A stretch of 64,000 nt of DNA. Source: Albula goreensis. Taxonomy: Eukaryota > Chordata > Actinopteri > Albuliformes > Albulidae. The position numbers and the translations under genes are program-made. Under the pieces are notes generated by a model that made no database searches, was not told the origin of the DNA, and saw only the letters and a list, made by a program, of their open reading frames with translations. Positions within the stretch are counted from its first letter, which is position 1; each line of letters begins with the position of its first letter. Of the stretch, positions 26,501-38,289 are shown piece by piece. The stretch is from assembly GCA_022829145.1 (NCBI GenBank), contig CM040742.1, forward strand, positions 6,631,538 to 6,695,537, in the 5' to 3' direction.

Positions 26501-28859
26501 TTAAATATGGCACTGGCAAGTAAATTAATTCTAAGCCAACTACTCAGTTAACAAGGTTAGACACTTGTATTTATTGCAAACAGAACTGTGCTTTCATCCA
26601 TTTAAAATGTGAAAGGTTTTTATTTGCCAAATTCAATATAATTAGTCAATCGGAATGGAAATGGAAGTATGTGACATTTTCTTCAACCATGTAATTGCAT
26701 AGGAGTGGTATGATGCTGTTGTGAAAATTATGATTCAAAGGCAAATTGACGAATTCCAAAATGTTCATCAAATTGATCATGTGCTCATTCCATTCACAAG
26801 TTAGTGCATTTTTATGGACAGATAGTAAAGGAGACCCATTGTTCAAACTTGTTCATTGTTTTCATCCTCAGTTGTACACATATGATGCAAAAATCTGAAA
26901 CTGTATTTAGACTGGAGTGAACTTAAAGAAGGTGAAGTTTATAACTTAGTTAGAAGTGTAAGCCGTGACTGGAATGAAATCAACATTTTCCTCAACACAT
27001 TATCAAGTGTTCATTTGCATCCTCCCTGACACAATTTGCTGAGTTCAGCAATCATGAAAATTTCCACACTTTTCTTTTAGACAAAAACCATAACACTCTT
27101 TTTCATGTGTAAGTTTAACACAAATGTTGATTAAATTGCAGTACCTGTCTCATGCTTTTCTTGCACCTGAATCTAAGTGACCACTAATTAAGCATTTTTC
27201 TTATGCACATATGTTTTGGCAAATGGATAACTGTTGTGATTTTAGGTTGACATTTGCCCTGTCAAAACTGTCACCAAAAATGACCATTCAGAGGTTGTTT
27301 GAGGCTATCAAAACAATATTAGAAAAATCTAATGTAGACAAACCACTTGTAGGTGGTGAAGTGTAATTAAATAAAGTACCTTCTGCCTCTATGTGAAGTT
27401 GCTGAACTTTCACATTACTTTAGCCTGAAAGTGTTTCAGGTCATCAGCAATGGATAAGACATCATATCTGCTGTACCAAATATTGCTATGTGCTGTTTTT
27501 GTCTCCATGGGAATAATTTCTGCTGTTGAATCAACTTATCTGCCTGAGCCCATAATGAGTGATTTTGTAATTATAAATGATTTTTCTTGAAAATGCCTGT
27601 TTTGTATGACTAATTATGATATAAGTATATACTCTGGACTAGAGTATCTGTATGACTAAATGAAAATTTTATCAGTTGCCATGACTATATTTATTATTTA
27701 TATTTTACTTAACAACAATTATTTGCAATATTTCATGTAAGCAGCACAATGTAAAATTACAGCAGTTCTCCAATACTGCAGCAAATCTACTCACCAAATG
27801 AATTATGATTCTGTTGGTATGGATTGATAAAAAGCTTGTGTCTCTTACCTGCTACGCTAAAGTGGTGGTCGTAACCTGCTACACGGATTCCCCAGTGTCA
27901 CTGTGTCGCCTGAGCACCTGAACACTTTCCATACTATGGTGGCCTTCCTGTTAACTTTCACATCTCTGAAATACACACAGCGTTTTTGATAGCATACGTT
28001 ACATTTAGCACGTGTGTGCCATTTCTGAAAAAAGGTCCTGGTGGTTTGCTGTAGAACTTGCAAGAGCTGGCCATAGCTCACGCCATGATTGTAGGACTAG
28101 AACCCTTGGGCAAATTTCGCAAATGTTAGTTCAGAATTATTGCCATTAAACTAACAATTGTGAAGGATTGTTGTTTTCACGATATAAATCTCATAGATTT
28201 GGCATCACCATTGGCAGGGTTGAAGCTTACTGATGTACCACAGTGCATCGTAAACTTTTCTGGGTGATCTATTCAAAAATAATCCATTGAAAATCATGAC
28301 TGTCAAAATGCAGTGACAGTGATTAACTAAAATTCAAAAGCAAGAAAGTTTCTTTGTAAGGTGATGTTCATTGATGTTCTTTAACAATATGGCTTTGCAA
28401 TGGCATTCATCTCATGTTTCTTGTACACATGAGGTCTATTTTGGACAGACATCCACCATCAGAAATAATCAGGGCCAAGGCAGTTATCATCTTGCCATTA
28501 ATGAAGGTCTATAATTACTTAATGGTCATGCACAGTATTAATTAGCTTTACTTAGATAATGCAGTACTGCTGCTTCTTAATATGTCTTCCCCTCACACAC
28601 ATTTATTATGTGTATGTTGGTAATCTATGCTGAATGAGCCTTGGTCTAGTCTACTGCTATGAATTATAGCCATTCATGTAAATGGGGTGAATGTTGTCTA
28701 TGTCTGGTGGCCTCAGAAAGAATTCATGAAATACTGCTATATAAAACTAAGATGAAATGTTTGTGCGAGATGTCAAAATGAAATGCCTGTGTCCCGCCGT
28801 AGTCACTGATAAAAATGACTGTCGTTCATGCGAAGCGTGCGATCGTGATGTCTGCCTAA
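23530..28859. other. Upstream of slc7a2, no gene recognised
   Basis: The region should contain the non-coding first exon or exons and promoter of slc7a2, which I cannot place. A possible hAT-type repeat fragment lies near 24.5 kb. Other open frames are short and match nothing I know. Confidence 0.5.
24490..24605 (+). repeat. Possible hAT-type repeat fragment
   Basis: The segment begins cagtgttgccagat and continues with ggaaagcagctattggctgtt, then a gtggttcgctaaatgatgtcat block. This pattern recurs widely in fish genomes as a hAT-related non-autonomous element, from memory. The other end was not found. Confidence 0.35.
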
Positions 28860-29115
28860 AGGGTTAAACGGGGGCAGAGACATCAAAGCGCGGTGACAAA
28901 GCTGCCTCAGCCCCTCGGCGGCGGTGGCCAGCGAGCACACACTCGGCCTTTGTGAGGTGGTGCACCATGGCCCCATGAAGGAATTTTCATTCCGCCTTAA
29001 TCTGGCCTGGCACGCACCTCCTGAGCCCCAGCTGAAAGTCTAATGCACCTCAACGATGAGTGATTTCGCTGCGCCACCGGCGAACATGGCCGCATCGTTA
29101 TGAACAGCATTTCCA
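28860..29115. promoter_or_regulatory. GC-rich possible conserved non-coding element
   Basis: About 250 bases stand out from AT-rich surroundings by high GC, several CpGs and no simple repeats (for example ccgccttaatctggcctggc). No reading frame longer than 60 codons from an ATG crosses it and no transposon signature is seen. The intergenic setting upstream of slc7a2 and dctn4 suits an enhancer or a CpG-island promoter. Function is a guess. Confidence 0.3.
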
Positions 29116-32100
29116 TATCAAAAAATGTTCGCCATGAGGTAATGTTTGAACAGGTAAACACAGATCTGTGTGTTTTTATTAATAAAATTAGTTCATAACA
29201 GCGGAAAAAAATTATTTGACACTGAAAAAAGTCAAAAAGAAATAGACCTTAGGCAGTGGCAGCTGAAAGGTAAAGTGCACTCTGCAAATTCAGAGAATGA
29301 GACAATAAAGATTGGAAATAATTATTTTATAATGAATCAGAGAGGATTATTATAATAAAATATGAATTAATTCAGTGGTAAAACAAATCTTGTTTTTTCT
29401 GATGGTAAAGTTTTCTAGCACATATTCCACATAACCCCAAAAAAATGTGTTTTAAGACAGTCACATGAACCACAGATATTTGTCATTATTTATTTTATTT
29501 AGTTGTCTTATTGGATATAACATTTCATGCTATGGAATGGAAGGTATCATTTTGCATTACAAAATCATTTTTTATTTGAAGCATTGCTTTTTGCTTGTGA
29601 CCCAGAAATCAAGAGGTCTTTATTTAAAGTATTTAATTAGATATAGCTATTCAAATGACATGGACTTATCTTACAACCTTTTTGTAATATCCACATATAA
29701 ATATCTTAAAATTAAGACTAAAGCAATTTCCCCAACAAAGACCTTAAATTTTGGTTACAAGATTGCCACACATTTTTATGCCACTAATTCCCCTTACATC
29801 ACGCAGGCTTGAAAGTAAACAAAAGTCTTTTTTTTACCTTGATCATTTTCCACTTGCTCTTTGTATGAGGTTAGAAAGCCTTCCCGGGACTTGATGCAGG
29901 AAGTAAATTCACCACTGTTTACTCTAAAGCAGCATAATCGTTTTACTACAATATATACAAGGGCTGCCAGTTTAACCCTCCCACTCTACGGGATTAGTGA
30001 CAAAGTGGCCTTTCTCGCTCAAATTTCCAGTTTACACTATAATGTCCTCATTATTCCATGCATGGTGGGCAATGAGAATATTTTTATGAGAATGCTTTTT
30101 TGTACATCAAAAGTATTTAGTTTTCTTCCACACCGGTCCTCAGTAATTAAAATCTTCTCCCAATTAATGCAGTGTGTGGGTCTCTTTTGCAGTCTTCTGA
30201 CGAAATAATCCATATTATGGGTGTGATGTACTTAAGATTGTATTTTTGCAGCCTTTAAAGTGTCTCCATGCCTCTGTTTTAGGTCAAAAAATTAATTTCT
30301 GATATCACCGATGCTGAAACTGGACTGATGGCAACCGTGATTTCTTGCCCCAGGGCTGGTCAAACCATGTCCACACTCTTACAAATGTTTCCTTTGGTTG
30401 ACTCATCAATACCCCTCATGCTAACTTGAAGAAAAAAACATTTTTTTTTTCTTTAATCTTATTTTCATTTTTTGCCACAGTACTGACATGAACTTGACAT
30501 TTTTTTAGGTGTTTTGTGGTGAATCAAATCCAGGTCATAGACACTGTTCCCTCCCCAGGTCAATGTGGATTGACACTTATTAGGAAGTATAAAGTCAACA
30601 ACTACTCAGAATGAAGCAGTTAACATCTAGGGGTTGTGAGACCAGATCACACTCTAAAGACCACACTTGATAAGAGCCAACGGACGAACCAACCTAAAAG
30701 ACATTTTTTTTATAACTTGCATGCAGGTACTATGTGTGTCAGGGAGACTCTTGGGAAAAACTTGGCTTAGAGCCTACAACATTGTATGCTTGGCTACAGG
30801 GAATATAGAGTCCTTAACTAACCCCTGATTCCTACATTATGCATGGTTAGTTCAGATCTGTACACCCTCTGATTATGGTGTCATTCCTACCGTGAATGCA
30901 CAAACTGGAGCTTTAGGTCTTAGCCAAGTGTACCCAGAAAATAGAAATCCCTATTCAGTCTTGCATAAGTTTTATAAAACCTTCCTATGTTTTGCTGGAT
31001 AGCTACTTGAAGGAATTTCCCTCACTTATTACCCTCCAGTAGGTCCCCCAATTTATTATTAATTTTATATTGTCCATAAAAAGTGCTACCTGGAATATCA
31101 AATTAGACATAAGGGTTAATTTTGTATATGGTTTTTTTAAGTCTGTGACTTGCTAGGAAGATGGCGTCACAATATTACCAAGCGAACATTAGTCATTGTC
31201 CATGTCCATGTTTTGCAATGGCACTGCAACATTTCCACAACACTTTCACCTTAAGCTATAAGTCAAGGAAGGAAAGTTTTAGCTGGTTTTCTTTGAGGTA
31301 GAGTTGACCTACTGTCAATAGTTAAAGTACGCTTACGGCTCTTCCTCCCCACTGTGTCTATGATATGGCTTCCATTTTTGGGAATGTGGAAGTGTGAAAT
31401 AGGCCCATTGTGCATGGCTATGGAACTTAAACCTGTCCATAATAAAGTTATAATAAAGAGATCCTATCTTACAGGTCAGTACAGGTTAGGGCAAGCTTAA
31501 AATGCAATGAACCAGTACTCATTTGAGGTTTATCTTATTATGTAATGATTTTTTATAATGGTTCATTAATGTTGGCTCGTTTACTCACTGAAGAGCTTTC
31601 ATTTCAGTCATTTCTCCTCCCTTGGGTGCGTGAAACCTCTCAACAGTCTGTTTGTTTCGAGAGTATGAAGATATGATGCTGTTTATAGCAATTAACTGCA
31701 AATTTTGACAAGAACCTGACTTCACTCAATTGATTATTTAACAGACACATTTTCACTTTTTAAAATCATCTGTATCTGAAGGAAATGATTGGGTCAACAA
31801 CATATCAAATTAAATTCAACCTCTTTTATTGGTTTTGTCATTAATTATGCCATTGGCTGTCCCCAAAGCACCTCCTTTTACAACTCCACACCACCCCCAA
31901 TCAAATGGCTTCAACCATCCTATCCAAATAATTCAATGCACAACCAAATTGGACCAGGTGTACGGCCCCAATCTTCACAATCAACTGCTTATTAATAAAG
32001 TATTACAATTGTCCATTTTATGTTTCCTTTTGTTACTAAATGGCTCCTGTAAGGCAGTTTTTCTTTTGAGATCAGAAATATCGTTGAGGGTCAGAATTCA

Positions 32101-33615
32101 AAAGCGTCCCCTCCATCCTCTGACCAGCTCACGAGTCTAACGAAGCACAGGCTGCATTTTCACTGTGCCCCTTTTCACCTTTATCCCCAGCTGAACCACC
32201 AGCGCGGCAGGCCAGCAGGCAGCAGATGTGGAGGCCTGGCACTGACTGTGGGAAACACTCCATGTTTCTACCACAGACCTCCAGAGCCCACCAGAGAAAC
32301 CCTGCTGTGGGGTCTGCTCTCTGTCTATGGAGGGGAGTGAAGGTTGTGGTTCTCTGGACAGAAATGCACTTTTGTGTCACATGACTCACTGGCGTTTTAA
32401 CATGGAAATATGGGAGATAGTGTTCTACATGTTTGTGTTCTAATGCAAAACTTTAGTACACACAAAATTAAGACACAGTTATCCCTGAGTAAGGTATGCG
32501 GTGCAGATGAGCGAATAACTTTTCAAAGCTCCACACGCCTTTTTTTGTTTTTCCAGACAGGATAGTTCATCCAGAGGACACCGGAGGGATTCAGGTAGGA
32601 GCAGGCTAGGCAAGATGGGCATAGATGTGTGACATTCTATGTCCGTCCAACGAATGTCATAGATGGCAAAGGTAGAAATATACATCTTCATAATTTCTGA
32701 GGTTGTTCAACTGCGGCAGAGTAGCGCTGAAGTCTGAAAAATATTCTTTGAGGGGCCATTGAAAAAACAGCACCATTAAAGATAGGTTCAATTAAATTAG
32801 GTGGCCAAAATGGCAGTACAACTTCATTGGAGTATTTGTTGTCGGACATATATCAGATTGCAGAACAGAGTGAATTACTAAGTGCATTCAAATGCTTTCA
32901 GCTGATATTTTATATTTGCATAGACTTGTGCACACTCTAAATAAACATGGTACATCAAGGGCCCTAGACACTGTATAGACACTGGTGGTTTCAGGTCAAC
33001 CCCTTTGTGGCTGTTAAACCTTTGACTGTAGTTTTGGGTCCATCATGTGACAACAGTTGATCCTCAACGGTTAAAGCATTGTCAGAGAAAGTGATTTGTG
33101 AAGATGCAGCTGCCATAAACAAGCCTGAGTTCTCTTGGAGCTGCGGACTTGGCTGCGGATTGGACGTGACTGAGGTATGACGTTGCCCTCTGAGGGCAGC
33201 GCTCTGATCAATACCTCAAGGAAACACATCTGCGCAACAGGCGGTGGCAATTAACAAATATAAGCTTGACATCGGTTCGCCACATTAAAGAGGAAGAAAC
33301 ATGGCTTCTTCTCTGCCATCTGTGGAGTAATTGTGGTGTGTAAATAATCACAAAACAATGAATGTGAGCATTCGGAAAAGATCTGGGCCTTTAAATATCT
33401 TTGTTACAGACCGAAGTACAAATAGAATTGAGGGAAGTAGGAGGGAAATTCTTTTAAATTAGCAATGTGCAACAAGACAAAATCCACACTGTTCTAGAAA
33501 GAAACCTGTTAAAACCACTTAACAACAACACATTTTGCTGTTATATTATTTAACAAAGATGTTATGTATCATTTCATTACTTTATTTGTGTAACTTGAAA
33601 AAAGATCTCTAGAGA
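29116..33615. other. Intergenic, no gene recognised
   Basis: AT-rich sequence with scattered short open frames of ordinary length for this composition. I see no conserved domain, RNA gene or clear transposon. Confidence 0.5.
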
Positions 33616-33689
33616 ATGAGGAAGCACATATGGTTACAGACAAAGGGGGTTACAACGCAGAAAGTGCCACAAATGCGAATTGGACCTTG

Positions 33690-34560
33690 TCTCAAAACCT
33701 TCCAGAGGGCCCGGCCACCTCCCCTAAGCCTGCAGACTCAGCTGCCTTCTTTCCTGCCACCCCTGAAGGCCTTCCAGTGGGCCCCTCGCCCTCTCCTCCT
33801 CCCGGCGGTCCAGAAGGTTCTGACGTCTACCCTGTGCTGCCAGGCCCCATGGGCCTACCTAGGGCTGCCGCATGGCCCGTGTCGCCCTGGACTAAGGGCC
33901 CCTTTCCACTGGATGCCATGCATCAGGACACTGCCACACTGCTGGGCCCCAGGAAACATGCCATACTGGGCTTCAGGGCCTCCCCTTGGGGCCCATGGGG
34001 CTCAAGGACCTGCCTGGTCTTTGACCGTGGGGGTGGGACTCAAAGGCCCTCTCTCGGCGCCAGTGTTTTTCCGCCTGCTCCCTGTGGTCTGAGCTGAGAA
34101 TGTGGCACTGGGAGAGGTGGAGGGAGGAGCAAACCCCCTCGGCTCCTCCCATGAGATTGCTGTCAGTTTCAATTCCCTCCCCAGCCTGGAGAGAATGCAG
34201 GAGCTTGAAGAAGCAGTGGCCTCACAAACAGGCAGGCTCACCTGTGGGGGATTACTAATTAACTCAGGTGTGAGCACTTGCCTTCAATTAGGCCACCCAC
34301 TTAAGCACAGCCTTGAAGTCTGAGAAAGATCTGTTGTGGGTTTTGTATTGGTTTTGTTGGCTGTGCTGTCTTTTTTTTTCTTTCAAACTTTTACTTTTGA
34401 GGTCTTTGTGATTCTTTGTTTTGCCGTTTTCTCCCTAAAAGAGGGGGGAAACTGGCCAAAGGCCCTAAATGTAATTGGCCAAAGGCCTATTTAATTTTTG
34501 GGGGGTTTTTCCTTCCACTTACCACAATCTGGCTCATTGGCCATGACAACAACCTGAACA
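33690..34560 (+). mobile_element. GC-rich block, possible LTR retroelement remnant
   Basis: A GC-rich, proline/glycine-coding block (33.69-34.10 kb) has two overlapping plus-strand open frames of about 155 codons. It is followed by sequence like a fish LTR: an inverted ctcacctgtggg / caggtgtgagca motif around 34.24 kb, T-rich tracts, and a repeated ggccaaaggcc near 34.45-34.49 kb. No gag or pol motif is recognisable. It could instead be an unrelated GC-rich repeat. Confidence 0.3.
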
Positions 34561-34632
34561 AGTGCAATAGAAGTGCAAAAATGAGTTCTTACCGATGTGA
34601 ATTTATCTGCCCTCGGTTCTTTTTCTTACATT

Positions 34633-34677
34633 TATTTAGAAATGATTTAGGAACTATTTAGAAATGATTTAGGAATT
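34633..34677. repeat. Tandem duplication of about 22 bp
   Basis: The unit tatttagaaatgatttagga occurs twice back to back. Confidence 0.8.
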
Positions 34678-37339
34678 ACTTCATGGCTGTGCATAACAGG
34701 CCACTTCCTAGATCCAAGTCTTCCTTAAAGTTTACTATGCAGTGATCCTAAAGCTTCCTTTAGAAGCCGTAGCTCAACAATGTGCTTCTGTTAAGCCACC
34801 AGGCTCAGTCTTCTCCTGCTGTGTCGGAGTCCACTGCTTTGTGAAAAATAAGCACATTTCAGTAAGAGACCAGACCAGATCAGGAGAAAGGGCAGATAAA
34901 AGATGAGATCTAATATAGCCACAGATGGTTGTCAGAAGAGCTGTCCTTGCTGGACATGAGTTGCACAATAAATTTTATTCAGTGTTTTACTCTGATAATG
35001 AGTCTGGTTTGAGCTGTTCACAGAGCTGATTAGGGAAGAGGATCATCTTTTTGGGAGGTGCTCAATCATAATATCTAGTCCAGTTTTTGTTATATACATT
35101 TTTATCAGATTACTTACCTGCTATTACTTATTAGCATCTGTGTCTGTATTTGTTTATTTGTTTGTTTTTGTTATTGAAACCCCTTTTTGCCTGATTTTTT
35201 TTTGTTTGCCTGTTTTCGCAAATCTTAGCATAGAGTGCAAAACTTAACAATAGTTACTAAATAGTTCCTGAGGTGTACACCAAAATTAACATGTAGGCGT
35301 GCCATCTTTTACGTTAGGGACTTGTGTATAACAGTGATTTTACAGAAATAGTTTTTTTTCAACAAAACAATTCTATAATACAATAGTTTTCCCTACTATT
35401 TCTTGGATCCTCAGACAGCAGTCTAAGAGCACTGTGTGTTTCTAGAAGGCTCCTTTTCCATACATTTTCAAAAATGAACAGGTCAGTTTAGGCATGATAG
35501 GTGCAACGGTAATTAACATTCTACCTGTCTTTATATTTTACTTTGGAGGGGGGTATAAGGGTGGCAGAGTATTTAAGGAACCCGGACCCTGTACTTGCAG
35601 GCTGCTTGCACATTTTCCAGTATGCATAAACAGTAACAGGTTTTGCCTCTGTACACACACATGCATTTATGCCCTAAATATTGTAGGTAGAAATGGGTCA
35701 GTTATGCTGTAGTTGTTACTCATGTATGTATATGTCTGCCAGATGCTCTCCATCCTTGCGTTATGCAGAAATTCAACCACACGAGGGCAGAAGACTCAGC
35801 CTGAAGAAAAAACATCCTTCTGCTTCCTCACCACAGGGCCTGTAGCGCAGCAGAGTCACACCAGCTATGCCTGTTTAAAAACAGTCACTTTCACTCACAG
35901 CTAAGATTGACAGAGAGATGCGTTCAGATGCCAGAGTTTCTATTTGAGGCTCGAGAAGGTAAACATAGCTACAAACACATAATATAAACTCTAGAAAAAT
36001 ATGGCATTGAGCATCATTCCTCCTTCTACATGCATACATCCATTTTGCAAAGCACAACAACAGTAAAACATATTGACTATATAAAAAACATTTCCCTGAG
36101 ATATAATACACAGTGGGCTTGGCAAGTGAGCAAGTATGTGATGGTCCTAAAAAAGAGGAAAAAGTCAAGTAAGGCAACTGTGAAGCTAACTTGACACTCA
36201 CATAATGCAACATTTTTGTGCAATGTTTACAGACCTGCCTCTCAAAGTAATCACTGTTAGAATAATTTTTCGTCTGATGTACTTAAATTTCTTAAATATT
36301 TGTGCAAATTCAATTTGTGTGGTTGCAGGGCCCCTTTCAGCTTACAAAAACAAAAACTGAAATTCTTCAAGAAACCAAGACCTTCTTTAGATTTTATATA
36401 TTTAACTTTATTAAGCAACAATCCATGTGTTGTTGTTGGCATGTTGACTCAAAAATTAAAACTTAATTGCAGCACTAACTGTTCCCATATGTAAAACCTA
36501 TTTCTTCAAATTTATACAGAGGAAATGTCAGTGCTGGTAAGGTGTTAAGGTGTATTTCTCGAATGAGTGGAAACAGAGCAAAGAGAATTTTGCAGTTAAC
36601 CATCTGACTAGCAAAAATATTTGTAGCTATAACTGAAAAGAACTGTGTAGCAAATGAATAATGGGAACTTTTTCATTTCATGAGTGAGACAGTGTTGTAG
36701 TGGGAGTGTTTAGGGTGTCAAATTAAACTCCAAAACTGAGCTGGATTGTACTTATCCAGCAACTATTTTGAAGGCATAATGTCCAAATCTGGGGGTCTCA
36801 TATTCTGACCTTTTCAGAAAATGCATATGGAAATCCTAGACATTTTAATATATAAAATATTCAAAATGCACTGATGATAATTGCTTTTTTAAGCAAACTG
36901 TATGGCTTTTAAACACTGTCTGATATTATGAAGTGCATGCGCATGACTTTAAACAGAATGCCAGGACTTGCTGTGTGCTTCACAAAATGTACTGTTTCTT
37001 TAAATGGGTAAGATATTGCAATTGTATACTTTGCACCATATGTGGTATGATGCTCAATTATGTAAAAATAAATACAACACCATGCCTCAATGTTTATCAC
37101 AAGTGCTTGATTATCTCCTCCTAAGCCTGCTAGCAGTGGAATAGGTCCCCATTTGAATGGGTTAACATTGTATCACTGCTCTGGAGAGAATGAATTATTG
37201 CTGCTGTGTTGTGTGAAAGCAGTATACTGAATTCTATGGTACTGGGATGTGACTGACATATTTCTGAAATTATGCCACTTTTTTGTTTGCTTGTTTTTGT
37301 TTGTATGTTGCACTTGCACAACAGAGACACTCCTTTATG

Positions 37340-37585
37340 TATGTTTGTGCGTTGTGCTTCAGAGCCACTCATTTTGATTTTCAAATCCGAGCTGAAAGTT
37401 TTGGAAAGTTTTCTTTTTATATGTTTGCATTTTGAACCTCAGAGCTGCAAGTTTCTGTTTTTGTGTTCTCATGCTTTGCACTTCATAGCAGCAAGTTTTG
37501 TGTTTCTGAATCAGCACTTCAGAGTAAGAAGTTTTTGTTTTTGTAATTTGGACTTCAGAGCCACTTCACATTTATCTGTATGTTT
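37340..37585. repeat. Diverged minisatellite, units about 36-80 bp
   Basis: The phrase cttcagagccac, or close variants (cctcagagctgc, cttcatagcagc, cttcagagtaag), recurs five times. Most copies are followed by aagttttgtttttgt-like sequence. Spacing is irregular, as expected of an old tandem array. Confidence 0.55.
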
Positions 37586-38270
37586 AATATCACATTTTTA
37601 CATATTTGTCAGTAATAATTTGAAGAATTTAACACCTCTGTAGTAACCCCATGAGTGTTTTACTGTCTTTTGTCAAATTTTGTCAGATTTTTTTCAACTA
37701 CCATACCAAAGCTTCACGGTCAAATTTTAGTAGGCTATTATCTTTAAATGAATGCATAACATAACACTTCATAAGCACTTAAAATGCACTTATTCTAACA
37801 AAACTATTTATTTCATGGTCATAAAATGAATTCCACATGTTGCCTTTAGCATCTCATATGTCATGTTTGCCGTACCTCAGGTTTTACTAAAATGAGAGCA
37901 TGGGGCAGAAGCTGTGCTTGTGTACAGCTCTGTGTCCACTGATTTACCGGCAAGCGGAAAAAATATTTACATTGGTCGGGATCAGACGAATCAAACAGTC
38001 GTCAAATGCATTGGAAGCCCAAACATGTGGTCCCAAAACGTAGCAAGGTTTGTTGCTAGATACTTCCAACAAATGAATTCGTTAAAGGGATCAGAAATGT
38101 AGATTCTGTAGGCAAAGCCTGCAAGTTTGCATCACTAATCAGCCGACTGTGGCCTATCTTTGTGGTACCTCGGGCAAACCACAGCAGGGACTGTGAGTAG
38201 GAGGAGCGATTAAGAGGCGAATTGCAACCTATACGAAAAGCGGCTCTATACTGTCAATGGGTCCAAGCGT

Positions 38271-38289
38271 CGCCATTTCAAAAATGGCG
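38271..38289. promoter_or_regulatory. Inverted pair of YY1-like sites at the dctn4 start codon
   Basis: The arms cgccattt (38271-38278) and aaatggcg (38282-38289) form a perfect 8-bp inverted repeat around caa. Each arm contains the YY1 core (AAnATGGCG, or CGCCAT on the other strand). The right arm includes the dctn4 ATG. YY1 sites overlapping start codons are known at TATA-less housekeeping promoters; use here is inferred. Confidence 0.55.

Noticed and set aside
33616..34097. Overlapping 158- and 155-codon frames as a protein gene
   Set aside because: Their length is explained by high GC. Both are Pro/Gly/Leu strings without domain, and neither is clearly favoured over the other.
38257..38283. 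Upstream in-frame ATG of dctn4 (nine extra residues)
   Set aside because: The downstream ATG matches the human start exactly. The upstream one lies before the inverted YY1 motif and is probably untranslated.
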